Of a stretch of 64,000 nt of DNA, positions 8,325 through 16,605 are shown one piece after another. A model generated the notes under the pieces. That model was given only the letters and a program-made list of their open reading frames with translations. It did no database searches and had not been told where the DNA came from. Position numbers and translations under genes: made by a program. The DNA comes from Chitinophaga niabensis (lineage in GTDB: Bacteria; Bacteroidota; Bacteroidia; Chitinophagales; Chitinophagaceae). The DNA is taken from positions 1-64,000 of the forward strand of contig JAFIGY010000008.1 in assembly GCA_017849435.1 (NCBI GenBank). Direction: 5' to 3'. Numbering within the stretch: the first letter of the stretch is position 1; each line of letters starts with the position of its first letter.

Positions 8325-8867
8325 ATGGATTGGGCACGTCTGAAAGAAGGTGATCAGGCTGCCTTTGAGAGAATTTACAGTACTCATGTGAAACTGCTGG
8401 TGCTTTACGGGCTAAAGATCACGGACGATCATGCCCTGGTGCAGGACAGTATCCAGGATCTTTTTATCGAGATATGGCGCAACCGGCGCAATCTGTCGCA
8501 TACCACCCATCCCAAATACTATCTCTTCCGCGCCCTCCGCAATAAACTTTCCAGGTCGCATCCGAAACAATCTTACGTCAGTGAAGGAGAACTGTTACTG
8601 GCTTCCGGTGATCTGCAGGTGGATTATGTGGAACTGGATATCATGGCGCGGGAGGCGGAGGCGCAGCACCGGCAAACTCTGCGGCAGATGCTGAACGGGC
8701 TTCCACGGCGACAGCAGGAGGCGATCTACCTGCGCTTCTATAATAACATCGCCTATGAAAAGATTGCGGAGATGATGGGCATGAACTATCAATCCGTACT
8801 GAACCTCATGCAACGTGCGCTAAAGACCCTCCGGAAAGCCTATTCCAACCGCACTTCCCGATCCTGA
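8325..8867 (+). CDS. ECF-type RNA polymerase sigma factor
   Basis: 180 residues from the ATG at 8325; a TTG 21 nt upstream is in frame but less likely. Region 2 (LKEGDQAAFERIYSTH ... QDLFIEIWRNR) and region 4 (LPRRQQEAIYLRFYNNIAYEKIAEMMGMNYQSV) are both clear, separated by a short linker. Region 3 is absent, as in all ECF factors. Genes follow in the order sigma, FecR anti-sigma factor, SusC, SusD. This is the standard Bacteroidota trans-envelope signalling arrangement, in which ligand bound at the outer membrane receptor releases the sigma factor to transcribe the susCD genes. Confidence 0.93.
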   Translation: MDWARLKEGDQAAFERIYSTHVKLLVLYGLKITDDHALVQDSIQDLFIEIWRNRRNLSHTTHPKYYLFRALRNKLSRSHPKQSYVSEGELLLASGDLQVDYVELDIMAREAEAQHRQTLRQMLNGLPRRQQEAIYLRFYNNIAYEKIAEMMGMNYQSVLNLMQRALKTLRKAYSNRTSRS

Positions 8868-8941
8868 AAAAAAAGCTTCCCGGAATTGAGTATATTTTTA
8901 CCCTGACCTGCCATTACTATATATACAGGCCTGTTATTCGC

Positions 8942-9994
8942 ATGCACGAGCATCAAGATAAAATAGACGCATTGTTACTGGACAACCGGTTCATAGACTG
9001 GGTACTGAACCCGCAAAGCCCTTATGCCGGTTACTGGATGGAGTGGATCGCCGCACATCCGGAGCATGCTGCCATAGCAGAAGAAGCAAAAGCTTTGCTG
9101 CTGGAAATGAGAAGGGAGGAAGATGTGGCACAGGCAACCGTTAGTGATGAACAGGTGGCACAAATGCTGGAGCATATCCGAACCGGTATTGCCCGCCCCC
9201 GGCCGCTACGCCGCTTCTGGGCTGCAGCTGCCGCCGTTCTTGCACTGGCAACGATCACCACCATTTTTTTTCAGCTCACCGGCGATCGCCGGATGCAGCC
9301 CGATGTCAAAAAAGCAAAGCAGACCGCAGAAGTGGTGAGATATAACGGCAATCAGGAGAATGAGCTCCTGTTTCTGCCGGACGGCTCAAAGGTAAGCCTG
9401 TCCAAAGGAGCGCGCATCTCCTATAATCTTCTGATGGACGGCAACAAACGGGAAATCACGCTTTCGGGGGATGCATTCTTTGATGTGGCAAAAGACCCGC
9501 AGAAACCTTTTTACATCTATACGGAGAATGTGGTGGTGAAAGTGTTAGGCACCAGTTTTCGCGTGACGGCCACAGAAGGCAACGAAACAGTAGCGGTAAA
9601 AACGGGGAAGGTGTCGGTGTACCTGAAAGGGCAGGACCTGGAGCAGTCCGGCGCGAAGATCGTACTGCCGCAACAGATATGCCGGCATGTGCAGGGCACA
9701 CGCGAGCTGATCACCGAAGTCTACAACGGGAAACATTTCCCGGATAAAGATCCGGAAGCCTTGCAAAATATCTCGTTTGAAGATGCTCCTCTGGCCACCG
9801 TGCTGAAAACACTGGAGAAAATGTATGCGGTTCCCGTAAGGTTCAATCCTGAAACATTTAATAATTGCTATATCACAATTTCGCTTGGTAATGAAAGTCT
9901 GGAAGAGATATTGAAAGTTATCACCAGAACCGTGGACGCGTCTTACAGCATGAGCACCTATGGAATCATTGTAGAAGGTAAAGGATGTAAATAG
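8942..9994 (+). CDS. FecR-family anti-sigma factor
   Basis: 350 residues. The cytoplasmic N-terminal region (1-90) should bind the sigma factor. A single membrane helix at about 92-112 (FWAAAAAVLALATITTIFF) places the rest in the periplasm. The FecR domain (about 125-240) has the typical LPDGSKVSLSKGARISY and GDAFFDVAKDPQKPFYIYT motifs. The C-terminal DUF4974 domain (about 270-345) is an STN-like fold that should contact the STN domain of the partner receptor. It lies 74 bp after the sigma gene and 140 bp before susC. It represses the sigma factor until the receptor is occupied. Confidence 0.93.
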   Translation: MHEHQDKIDALLLDNRFIDWVLNPQSPYAGYWMEWIAAHPEHAAIAEEAKALLLEMRREEDVAQATVSDEQVAQMLEHIRTGIARPRPLRRFWAAAAAVLALATITTIFFQLTGDRRMQPDVKKAKQTAEVVRYNGNQENELLFLPDGSKVSLSKGARISYNLLMDGNKREITLSGDAFFDVAKDPQKPFYIYTENVVVKVLGTSFRVTATEGNETVAVKTGKVSVYLKGQDLEQSGAKIVLPQQICRHVQGTRELITEVYNGKHFPDKDPEALQNISFEDAPLATVLKTLEKMYAVPVRFNPETFNNCYITISLGNESLEEILKVITRTVDASYSMSTYGIIVEGKGCK

Positions 9995-10134
9995 CCACCA
10001 GTCGAGAGAAGCAAAGAACAACTAAAATCCGGATAATTCAATTAAAAAGGTAGCCCTTGGTCTGCCCGGCCTGCTATTCTCTGCAGGTACCGGATCGGAG
10101 ACCTCTATTCACAAAATGCTAAATCGTTTTAAGT

Positions 10135-13100
10135 ATGAAGAAAATCTATTCCACTTCCCTTTTTATGAAAGTCGCGCTGATACACGTTGCCCTCATACAG
10201 GTGGTGACCGCATCGGGATATGCGGGGCCTGCAAATGAACAGGGGGTGCTCGACAGAAAAATATCCATAGTGGTCGAGAATGAAGCCTTCAAAATGGTAT
10301 TGGGAAAGATCAGTCAGAAAGCTGACATCAAATTTTCCTACACCCGCAACACCATTCCGGAACGGGAGAAAATCTCCATCACGGCAAGGGATGAAACCCT
10401 CTCCAAAGTCTTCAGTGCGCTCTTCCGGCCTTATAATATCTATTTCGAAGCGATCGGCAATCAGATCGTATTGAAGAAAGAAAGAGCCGGTAGTTTGTCG
10501 GCAGACGAAGCAGATCCGGAAGTAACGCTTTCATATGCCCGTTTCAAAAAAGTGAATGGAACGGTGCGCGATGCCGCCGGCAATACTCCCGTTCCCGGTG
10601 TAAGCGTTGCCGTGAAAGGCACGCGCAGAGGCACGAGCACAGGTGCGAACGGTGAGTTCGAGATAGAAGCGAATGAAGGGGATGTGCTGGTGTTCTCGGC
10701 CATCGGGTTCCGGCAGAAAGAAGTGCGGATCACATCGGAAGCTGCTTACGCCGTATCGCTCGAAACGGATGAAAAAGCGTTGGGCGAAGTAGTGGTAACA
10801 GCGATGGGCGTGAAGCGTTCCCCGCGTTCCCTCGGATATGCTGTACAAAAGGTAACAGGCGACGATATCAAAGTGGCGCAGGCGCCTACGATCGCACAGG
10901 GTTTGATGGGCAAGGTGGCGGGACTCAATATCAGCCAGGCCTCCGGCGGCGTGGAAGGAGGTTCTTCCAGGCTGGTGATACGCGGGAATACAACACTCAC
11001 CGGTGATAACCGCGCACTCATTATCGTAGACGGAGTAGCGATCAACAATGATCCTGTCAATAATAATGGCAACAATGGCGGCGGTGGTGCCGTAGGTACA
11101 CAACTGGGCGCGGATGTTTCCAGTTATAACGACTGGGGTACGGGCCTGAACTTCATCAATCCCCAGGATATTGAAAACGTGACCGTGCTGAAAGGGCCTG
11201 CCGCCGCTGCATTATACGGCGCCAGGGGCGCTAATGGCGTGATCCTCGTGACCAGGAAGAAGGGGGAAAAACGGAGCGGACTGGGGGTGGATTATTCTTT
11301 CTCCACCCGTAAGACCCAGGCATACCAGTTCCTGGATTTTCAGAATGAATACGGCTCCGGACTTGTGGGGTCTATGTGGACGGCCGATCAGCAAAAGCAA
11401 TTTCCTGTAAACGCCGCAGGAAAACGTTACCAGATAGGTACCTACACCGGCTCTTACGCAGCAGGGGATTATAAAACAGGGGCTTATGGCATGCTGCCTT
11501 ATAATAACAGCACGCAGGCCTGGGACCTGTTCTCCTTTCCCAGCGGCCTTTCCTGGGGACCCCGTTTCGATAATCAGCCGATACTCTGGTACGACGGCGT
11601 GCAGCGGCCCTATTCCGCGCAACCGAACAATTGGAAGGAATATTTTCCGGACGGCAATGTAAGCCAGCACAATATTTCGGTTTCCGGTGGCGGGGATTTT
11701 GGTACGATTCGTTTTTCTTATACACGGGATGACAGCAAGGCCAATATCCTCAACAGCAACTACAAGACCAATACCTTCAACCTGGGCTCCAGCATCAGGA
11801 TCAGCAAGATGCTGACCGCCGATATTACCGGCAGCTACATCAATTATCACCGCCTGAACACCCCGCCGGTAGGCGCAGGCGCGTTCATGGCAGGTTTCTC
11901 CTATGCAGCCACAAGGGATTTCAGGTCTGATGTGGAAAGGTTGAACAACTTCGCACAAGACGGTTCACAGCGGGATGTAACCAACTCCAGCAATTTTCCA
12001 CCCGGATCACCGGCTTATCCGTACTATTCCTATATGGCGAATTCCTACTGGAACATTTACAAAAACAATACGGAATTCACCCGCAACCAGCTGATCGGCG
12101 GGATAAAACTTACTGCTAATCTAACCGACTGGCTCACACTGACCGGGCAGGGAAGTGTGGATAATTCCAACGACGGCGCCGAGATACGGGAATACCCCAA
12201 GAATGTACAGGGAACTACCGGTGCCTATAAAGAAGCCAACGCCCGCAATTTTAGCCGCAACCTCAATGCGATGCTGCGCATATATAAGGACGGGCTTTTC
12301 AACAAAGACTTTAATGCAAGCCTCACCGGCGGCGTAGAATCGTACTACCGGAACGACTATACGGTAAGCAATCGCACCAAAGGCAATTTCCTCAACCCGT
12401 TCATATTTTCCCTGAACAACGGCTCCGAAAACCCTGATCCGGCGGACGAGATCAGGTTTGCGAAGAAGATCAACTCCACTTTCGGGTTCCTCGACCTTTC
12501 CTACCGGAATTATCTCTATTTGCAACTGACCGGCCGCAATGACTGGTCTTCCACTCTCGCCAATGGAAAGAATGCTTATTTCTATCCATCAGCCAACCTG
12601 AGCTATGTGTTCACAGACGGGATCAATGGCATGCAAAATGCGCTGCCCTGGCTGAGTTTCGGTAAACTGAGCCTCTCTTATGCAGAAACAGGCAGCGATA
12701 CAGACCCTTATTCCATCTTCAATGTACTGAACACCACGGCGTTTAACGGACAGGCCGCACAATCTTTCCCCAATACGCTTAAATTCCCCGGCATCGAGCC
12801 GCAGCGCAGCCGGCAATATGAAATAGGTCTTACGCTTGGATTGCTGGAGAACAGGGTGAATGTGGAATTGACGGCTTACACCATGAAAACCTTCAACCAG
12901 ATCCTCACGAATGCATTGCCTATTTCTTCCGGCTTTAACAGCATCCAGCTAAACAAGGGATCGCTGGGTAACAAAGGCATTGAGTTCGTGATCAGTGCCA
13001 CGCCGGTACGTACAAGGGATTTCAGCTGGAACGTGGCGCTGAACGGCGCACATGCGCAGAATAAAATCCTTTCGCTGGATGAAGGGGTGAAGGAGATTAC

Positions 13101-13917
13101 CCTGGGTTCTTTCTTTGGCGGCAACGGGGTTTCCCAGCGCGTGAAAGTAGGCGAGAATTATGGAACGATCTATGGCCGGGACTTTACATATCTGAATGGG
13201 AAGAAGGTTGTGAAGAGAGCGGTAAACCCGCAATCACAGCAATTACTGTCTTATGTGGTGAATGGTCAAACAGTGGCCGCGGGAACGCAATGGGTGCTGA
13301 CGCAGAATGAAGTGCCGATCGGCAATTCCCAGCCATTCCTGACAGGAGGTATCGCCAATACTTTCCGCTACAAAAACCTGTCACTTTACGTGATGGCGGA
13401 TGGTAAGTTTGGCGGCGATACTTACTTCGGTACCTATGCTGCAGCGATGGGTAACGGATTGCTGAAGGAAACGCTGAAAGAGCGCGATGGCGGCGGTCTG
13501 CCGATGACGTACCCTGATGGCACCACCGCCAACAGCGGCGTGAAATTCGACGGGGTGTTTGCAGACGGCAAGGCAAATGAAGATGTAGTGAGCTATCACT
13601 GGTATTACCTGGGCACCTTCACCTCCTGGAATCACCTGGGTGTGCCGAGATCAGCTTCAGTGTTCCAGAACTCCTGGATGAAACTCCGTGAAGTGGCACT
13701 TACCTATCAGCTGCCTTCCAACATCGTGCGGAAAACGAGAGTCTTCCAGAACCTGAGTCTGTCACTCATCGGGCGTGATCTGTTCTACATCTTTACCACT
13801 ATCCCGAAAGGACTCAATCCGGAAGGCGTGAACGGTATCGGTAATATGCAGGGTATTGAATATTCCTCTATGCCGAGGATCCGCTCATTTGGTTTCACTG
13901 TTAAAGCAGCTCTCTAA
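10135..13917 (+). CDS. SusC/RagA-family TonB-dependent outer membrane receptor with STN signalling domain
   Basis: 1260 residues. Order: signal peptide (about 1-30); secretin/TonB short N-terminal (STN) domain (about 40-115, ISIVVENEAFKMVLGKISQKA); CarboxypepD_reg-like domain (about 137-220); TonB-dependent plug with the SusC signature GARGANGVILVTRKKG (about residues 360-375); and a 22-strand barrel ending RIRSFGFTVKAAL. The STN domain marks it as a transducer able to signal through the FecR protein upstream. It pairs with the SusD lipoprotein 17 bp downstream to import a ligand, usually an oligosaccharide or peptide, across the outer membrane. No hydrolase gene is adjacent, so the substrate cannot be inferred. 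Confidence 0.95.
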   Translation: MKKIYSTSLFMKVALIHVALIQVVTASGYAGPANEQGVLDRKISIVVENEAFKMVLGKISQKADIKFSYTRNTIPEREKISITARDETLSKVFSALFRPYNIYFEAIGNQIVLKKERAGSLSADEADPEVTLSYARFKKVNGTVRDAAGNTPVPGVSVAVKGTRRGTSTGANGEFEIEANEGDVLVFSAIGFRQKEVRITSEAAYAVSLETDEKALGEVVVTAMGVKRSPRSLGYAVQKVTGDDIKVAQAPTIAQGLMGKVAGLNISQASGGVEGGSSRLVIRGNTTLTGDNRALIIVDGVAINNDPVNNNGNNGGGGAVGTQLGADVSSYNDWGTGLNFINPQDIENVTVLKGPAAAALYGARGANGVILVTRKKGEKRSGLGVDYSFSTRKTQAYQFLDFQNEYGSGLVGSMWTADQQKQFPVNAAGKRYQIGTYTGSYAAGDYKTGAYGMLPYNNSTQAWDLFSFPSGLSWGPRFDNQPILWYDGVQRPYSAQPNNWKEYFPDGNVSQHNISVSGGGDFGTIRFSYTRDDSKANILNSNYKTNTFNLGSSIRISKMLTADITGSYINYHRLNTPPVGAGAFMAGFSYAATRDFRSDVERLNNFAQDGSQRDVTNSSNFPPGSPAYPYYSYMANSYWNIYKNNTEFTRNQLIGGIKLTANLTDWLTLTGQGSVDNSNDGAEIREYPKNVQGTTGAYKEANARNFSRNLNAMLRIYKDGLFNKDFNASLTGGVESYYRNDYTVSNRTKGNFLNPFIFSLNNGSENPDPADEIRFAKKINSTFGFLDLSYRNYLYLQLTGRNDWSSTLANGKNAYFYPSANLSYVFTDGINGMQNALPWLSFGKLSLSYAETGSDTDPYSIFNVLNTTAFNGQAAQSFPNTLKFPGIEPQRSRQYEIGLTLGLLENRVNVELTAYTMKTFNQILTNALPISSGFNSIQLNKGSLGNKGIEFVISATPVRTRDFSWNVALNGAHAQNKILSLDEGVKEITLGSFFGGNGVSQRVKVGENYGTIYGRDFTYLNGKKVVKRAVNPQSQQLLSYVVNGQTVAAGTQWVLTQNEVPIGNSQPFLTGGIANTFRYKNLSLYVMADGKFGGDTYFGTYAAAMGNGLLKETLKERDGGGLPMTYPDGTTANSGVKFDGVFADGKANEDVVSYHWYYLGTFTSWNHLGVPRSASVFQNSWMKLREVALTYQLPSNIVRKTRVFQNLSLSLIGRDLFYIFTTIPKGLNPEGVNGIGNMQGIEYSSMPRIRSFGFTVKAAL

Positions 13918-13934
13918 TCTTAAAACGACTGAAA

Positions 13935-15548
13935 ATGAAAAGAACACTATATATCATCATTGCCGGCGGAATGTTGACGGGGGCTGTTGCCTGCAAGAAA
14001 GGGTTTGAAGACCTCAACCGACCGTACAAACAAGCCAGCGAGGAAACCGCATCCATACCGGGACTTTTCAACGGGCTGATATCTTCTCTTTCAAAATACG
14101 GAGATGATGCCCTGAACGTAAGCCTGCTGTATCCTATCACCAATCAGCAGGCCTACCAGAATACCGTTGCGCCTTATCTCAACTATGCAAGTACCTTCTG
14201 GAACCAGTATTATCCGGACCTGCACAATTACAAGATATTGCTGAAGAAGATCAATGCACAATCCAACCCACAGTCTTTCAACAATGTCAAATATATGGCC
14301 ACTATTCTGCTGGCATCGAAAACCTTGCGCATGCTGGATTATTATGGGGATATCCCGTACAGCCAGGCGTCGCAGGCGGAACAGGGCAGCACTTACTTCA
14401 GGCCCGTTTACGATGACCAGGCAAGCGTATACAAGAGTGTGCTGGCTGATCTGAAAGCAGCAGCAGATGGATTGGCGGCTGATCCGGCCCAGGTGAACAT
14501 CGGGGCTTCTGAAAGCTTCCTGAAGAACGATTTCACAGCCTGGCAGAAGTTCGCGAATGCCCTGCGCCTCCGGTATGCAGTCAGGATTTATAATCAGGAC
14601 AATGCATTGGCTTCATCCATTATTACAGATATAATCGGCGGCAACAAACCGTTGCCCAACAATCAGTCGAGCGCAAATTTATGGAAAGACAATTTTGGGT
14701 TCTGGCCGGGGAATATGAGTCCGGCCGGAACCACTTTTGGCGCGCTGGACAGCAAATGGGATTCGTACCGGGAGCTGTCTATTTCCAACATCCGCATGAG
14801 CAGCAATGTCTGGAACCAGATGTCATCTACCAACGACCCCTCAGGCGCAGGCATCTACGATCCCCGCTGTTATGTCTTCTTCCAGACGAACAATGCGGAT
14901 AAATGGGTGCCGCAGCCGCAGAATGGCTCCCAGCCTGAAGGCGGACGGCCATTCGAGAACGGTTTCACCGCGCGGAAACCTGTCGGCAGCGATCCTGCTA
15001 ACAAATTTGCCTGCGTGAATTTCTTCATGGCCTATGACCGGCTGTTCTATCCGATTCTTGTGATCACGGAAGCAGATGTACATTTCCTGAAAGCGGAGAT
15101 CTATCAGCGAGGAATGGGTGTAGGAAAGGATATTGCAACGGCTAAAACGGAGTATGAAGCAGGTCTGAAAGCTTCCGTGGATTTCTGGTACGCCTACACG
15201 CAGTTGTCTTCCATATGGAGCGCCAAACCCACGCCGCCCACGCCTGCGCAGATGACGGCATTTGTCACAAATCCCGCGGTGGCCTATAATGGCGCAAACG
15301 ATGCAGATGCCCTGAAGAAGATCGCCACACAGGCCTGGCTCGCTACCATGTTCCAGCCCTGGGAAGCCTGGGCCATCGTGCGCCGCACCGGGCTTACACC
15401 CAAAGATCCTACCTACACACCGAGTGTAGTGAACAAGCTGCCTTACCCGGATGATGAGAGTATCAACAACAACGCCAACTGGCAGAAAGCCACAGGCGGC
15501 CAGGGACCGGCGCAGCAGGTGCTTAAAAAAGTATATTGGATGCCCTGA
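13935..15548 (+). CDS. SusD/RagB-family nutrient-binding lipoprotein
   Basis: 537 residues. The lipoprotein signal ends at C20 in GAVACKK. The C-terminal part has SusD-2-type features: YFLKAEIY-like helix (ADVHFLKAEIYQRG), the KKIATQAWLATMFQPWEAW segment, and a closing TPKDPTYTPSV...LPYPDDE motif typical of SusD proteins working with STN-type SusC receptors. It should act as a surface lid on the SusC barrel and bind the ligand. It is translated from its own ATG 17 bp after susC, clearly in the same operon. It converges with a glycosyltransferase gene whose stop lies only 3 bp away, leaving no room for a separate terminator. Confidence 0.93.
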   Translation: MKRTLYIIIAGGMLTGAVACKKGFEDLNRPYKQASEETASIPGLFNGLISSLSKYGDDALNVSLLYPITNQQAYQNTVAPYLNYASTFWNQYYPDLHNYKILLKKINAQSNPQSFNNVKYMATILLASKTLRMLDYYGDIPYSQASQAEQGSTYFRPVYDDQASVYKSVLADLKAAADGLAADPAQVNIGASESFLKNDFTAWQKFANALRLRYAVRIYNQDNALASSIITDIIGGNKPLPNNQSSANLWKDNFGFWPGNMSPAGTTFGALDSKWDSYRELSISNIRMSSNVWNQMSSTNDPSGAGIYDPRCYVFFQTNNADKWVPQPQNGSQPEGGRPFENGFTARKPVGSDPANKFACVNFFMAYDRLFYPILVITEADVHFLKAEIYQRGMGVGKDIATAKTEYEAGLKASVDFWYAYTQLSSIWSAKPTPPTPAQMTAFVTNPAVAYNGANDADALKKIATQAWLATMFQPWEAWAIVRRTGLTPKDPTYTPSVVNKLPYPDDESINNNANWQKATGGQGPAQQVLKKVYWMP

Positions 15549-15551
15549 ATA

Positions 15552-16601
15552 CTAGATGCCGCTACTGCCCGCCACTTCGGCGGGCAGTTTTTTGAGGGCC
15601 AGCACGGCCTGGTAAACTTTGATGTAATCTTCCACCATCCGGTCCATACTAAACAATCCTATGGCATGGTTCCGGCAATCTTCCCGCCGGATCCGTGAAA
15701 GCAGCGCTACCCGTTCAATAGCGTCCGCGATCCCGGAAACAAGGAACCCCGTTTCCCCGTCTTTGATCAGTTCACTCATGGCGCCGCGCCGGTAGGCGAT
15801 CACCGGCGTACCGCACATCATGGCTTCCGCCACGCTGAGGCCAAAGGGCTCTTCGAAATGAACGGGATGCAGGAGCGCTCTTGCATGACCGAGGAGGGCG
15901 TCGCGTTCGGCAGGGCCCGCGGGGCCGACGAACTGTATTTTTTTCCCATCCACATAAGGTGCTACTTTTTCATGGAAATAGGCTTTATCCTGCACAATAC
16001 CGGCAATGACTAAACGAAGATTTGCCTGCTGCGCGATGGTGATGGCATCGTGCGTGCCTTTATCAGGGTGGATACGCCCGAAGTAAAGCAGGTAATCTTC
16101 CGGTTGCGCACAATAGTGGAACACGCTTGTGTCGATGCCATTGTAGACGGTGGCGATGTAGGTGAGGAGCGGGCTTCTGTCGGAATAGCTGATGGAAACG
16201 TAGTGATTGATGTCGTTATACCGCTGATACACGGGAATGATCTTCGGGGAAGAAAAGCCGTGAATGGTAGTCACCATCGGCGTTTGAATGAGCCGGGAAT
16301 AGGTAAGCGGAAGGAAATCGAAATGATTATGGATGATGTCGAAATCACCGGCCCTTTCCATCAGGTGACTGATATGCAGGCATTCCATTACCTTGGCATC
16401 GAGGGTACTGTCTTCTTCGTACCCGGTAGCACAAACGGCTTCGAGCTTGCCGGCAGTGCCGGAATTGGCGGTGGCGAACAATGTTACGTCCAGTCCGTGT
16501 TGAACGAGCCCCTCCGCTACATTAGCGGCGATCTGTTCCCAGGGGCCATAATGCAATGGAGGGGTTCGCCAGGCTACAGGGGCCAATACCGCGATCTTCA
16601 T
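15552..16601 (-). CDS. GT4-family glycosyltransferase
   Basis: 349 residues from the ATG at 16601, where the start MKIAVLAPVAWRTPP is typical; the longer frame is not needed. GT-B fold: the N-terminal acceptor domain includes HGFSSPK. The C-terminal nucleotide-sugar domain has LYFGRIHPDKGTHDAI and the E-x7-E motif in HFEEPFGLSVAEAMMCGTPVIAYRRG. These are the signatures of retaining GT4 enzymes. It resembles the GT4 proteins often found next to sugar-phosphorylase genes in Bacteroidota, although no phosphorylase is present here. It follows the GT4-fusion gene after a 4-bp gap, so the two form one operon. Donor and acceptor are unknown. Confidence 0.88.
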   Translation of the reverse strand: MKIAVLAPVAWRTPPLHYGPWEQIAANVAEGLVQHGLDVTLFATANSGTAGKLEAVCATGYEEDSTLDAKVMECLHISHLMERAGDFDIIHNHFDFLPLTYSRLIQTPMVTTIHGFSSPKIIPVYQRYNDINHYVSISYSDRSPLLTYIATVYNGIDTSVFHYCAQPEDYLLYFGRIHPDKGTHDAITIAQQANLRLVIAGIVQDKAYFHEKVAPYVDGKKIQFVGPAGPAERDALLGHARALLHPVHFEEPFGLSVAEAMMCGTPVIAYRRGAMSELIKDGETGFLVSGIADAIERVALLSRIRREDCRNHAIGLFSMDRMVEDYIKVYQAVLALKKLPAEVAGSSGI

Positions 16602-16605
16602 GTAT

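Noticed and set aside
9995-10134. Possible small gene between fecR and susC
   Set aside because: Open frames there are short and simply run into susC in another frame; no independent support.
15549-15551. Search for a terminator between susD and the convergent glycosyltransferase
   Set aside because: Only 3 bp separate the stops and no hairpin is evident in the flanking coding ends.
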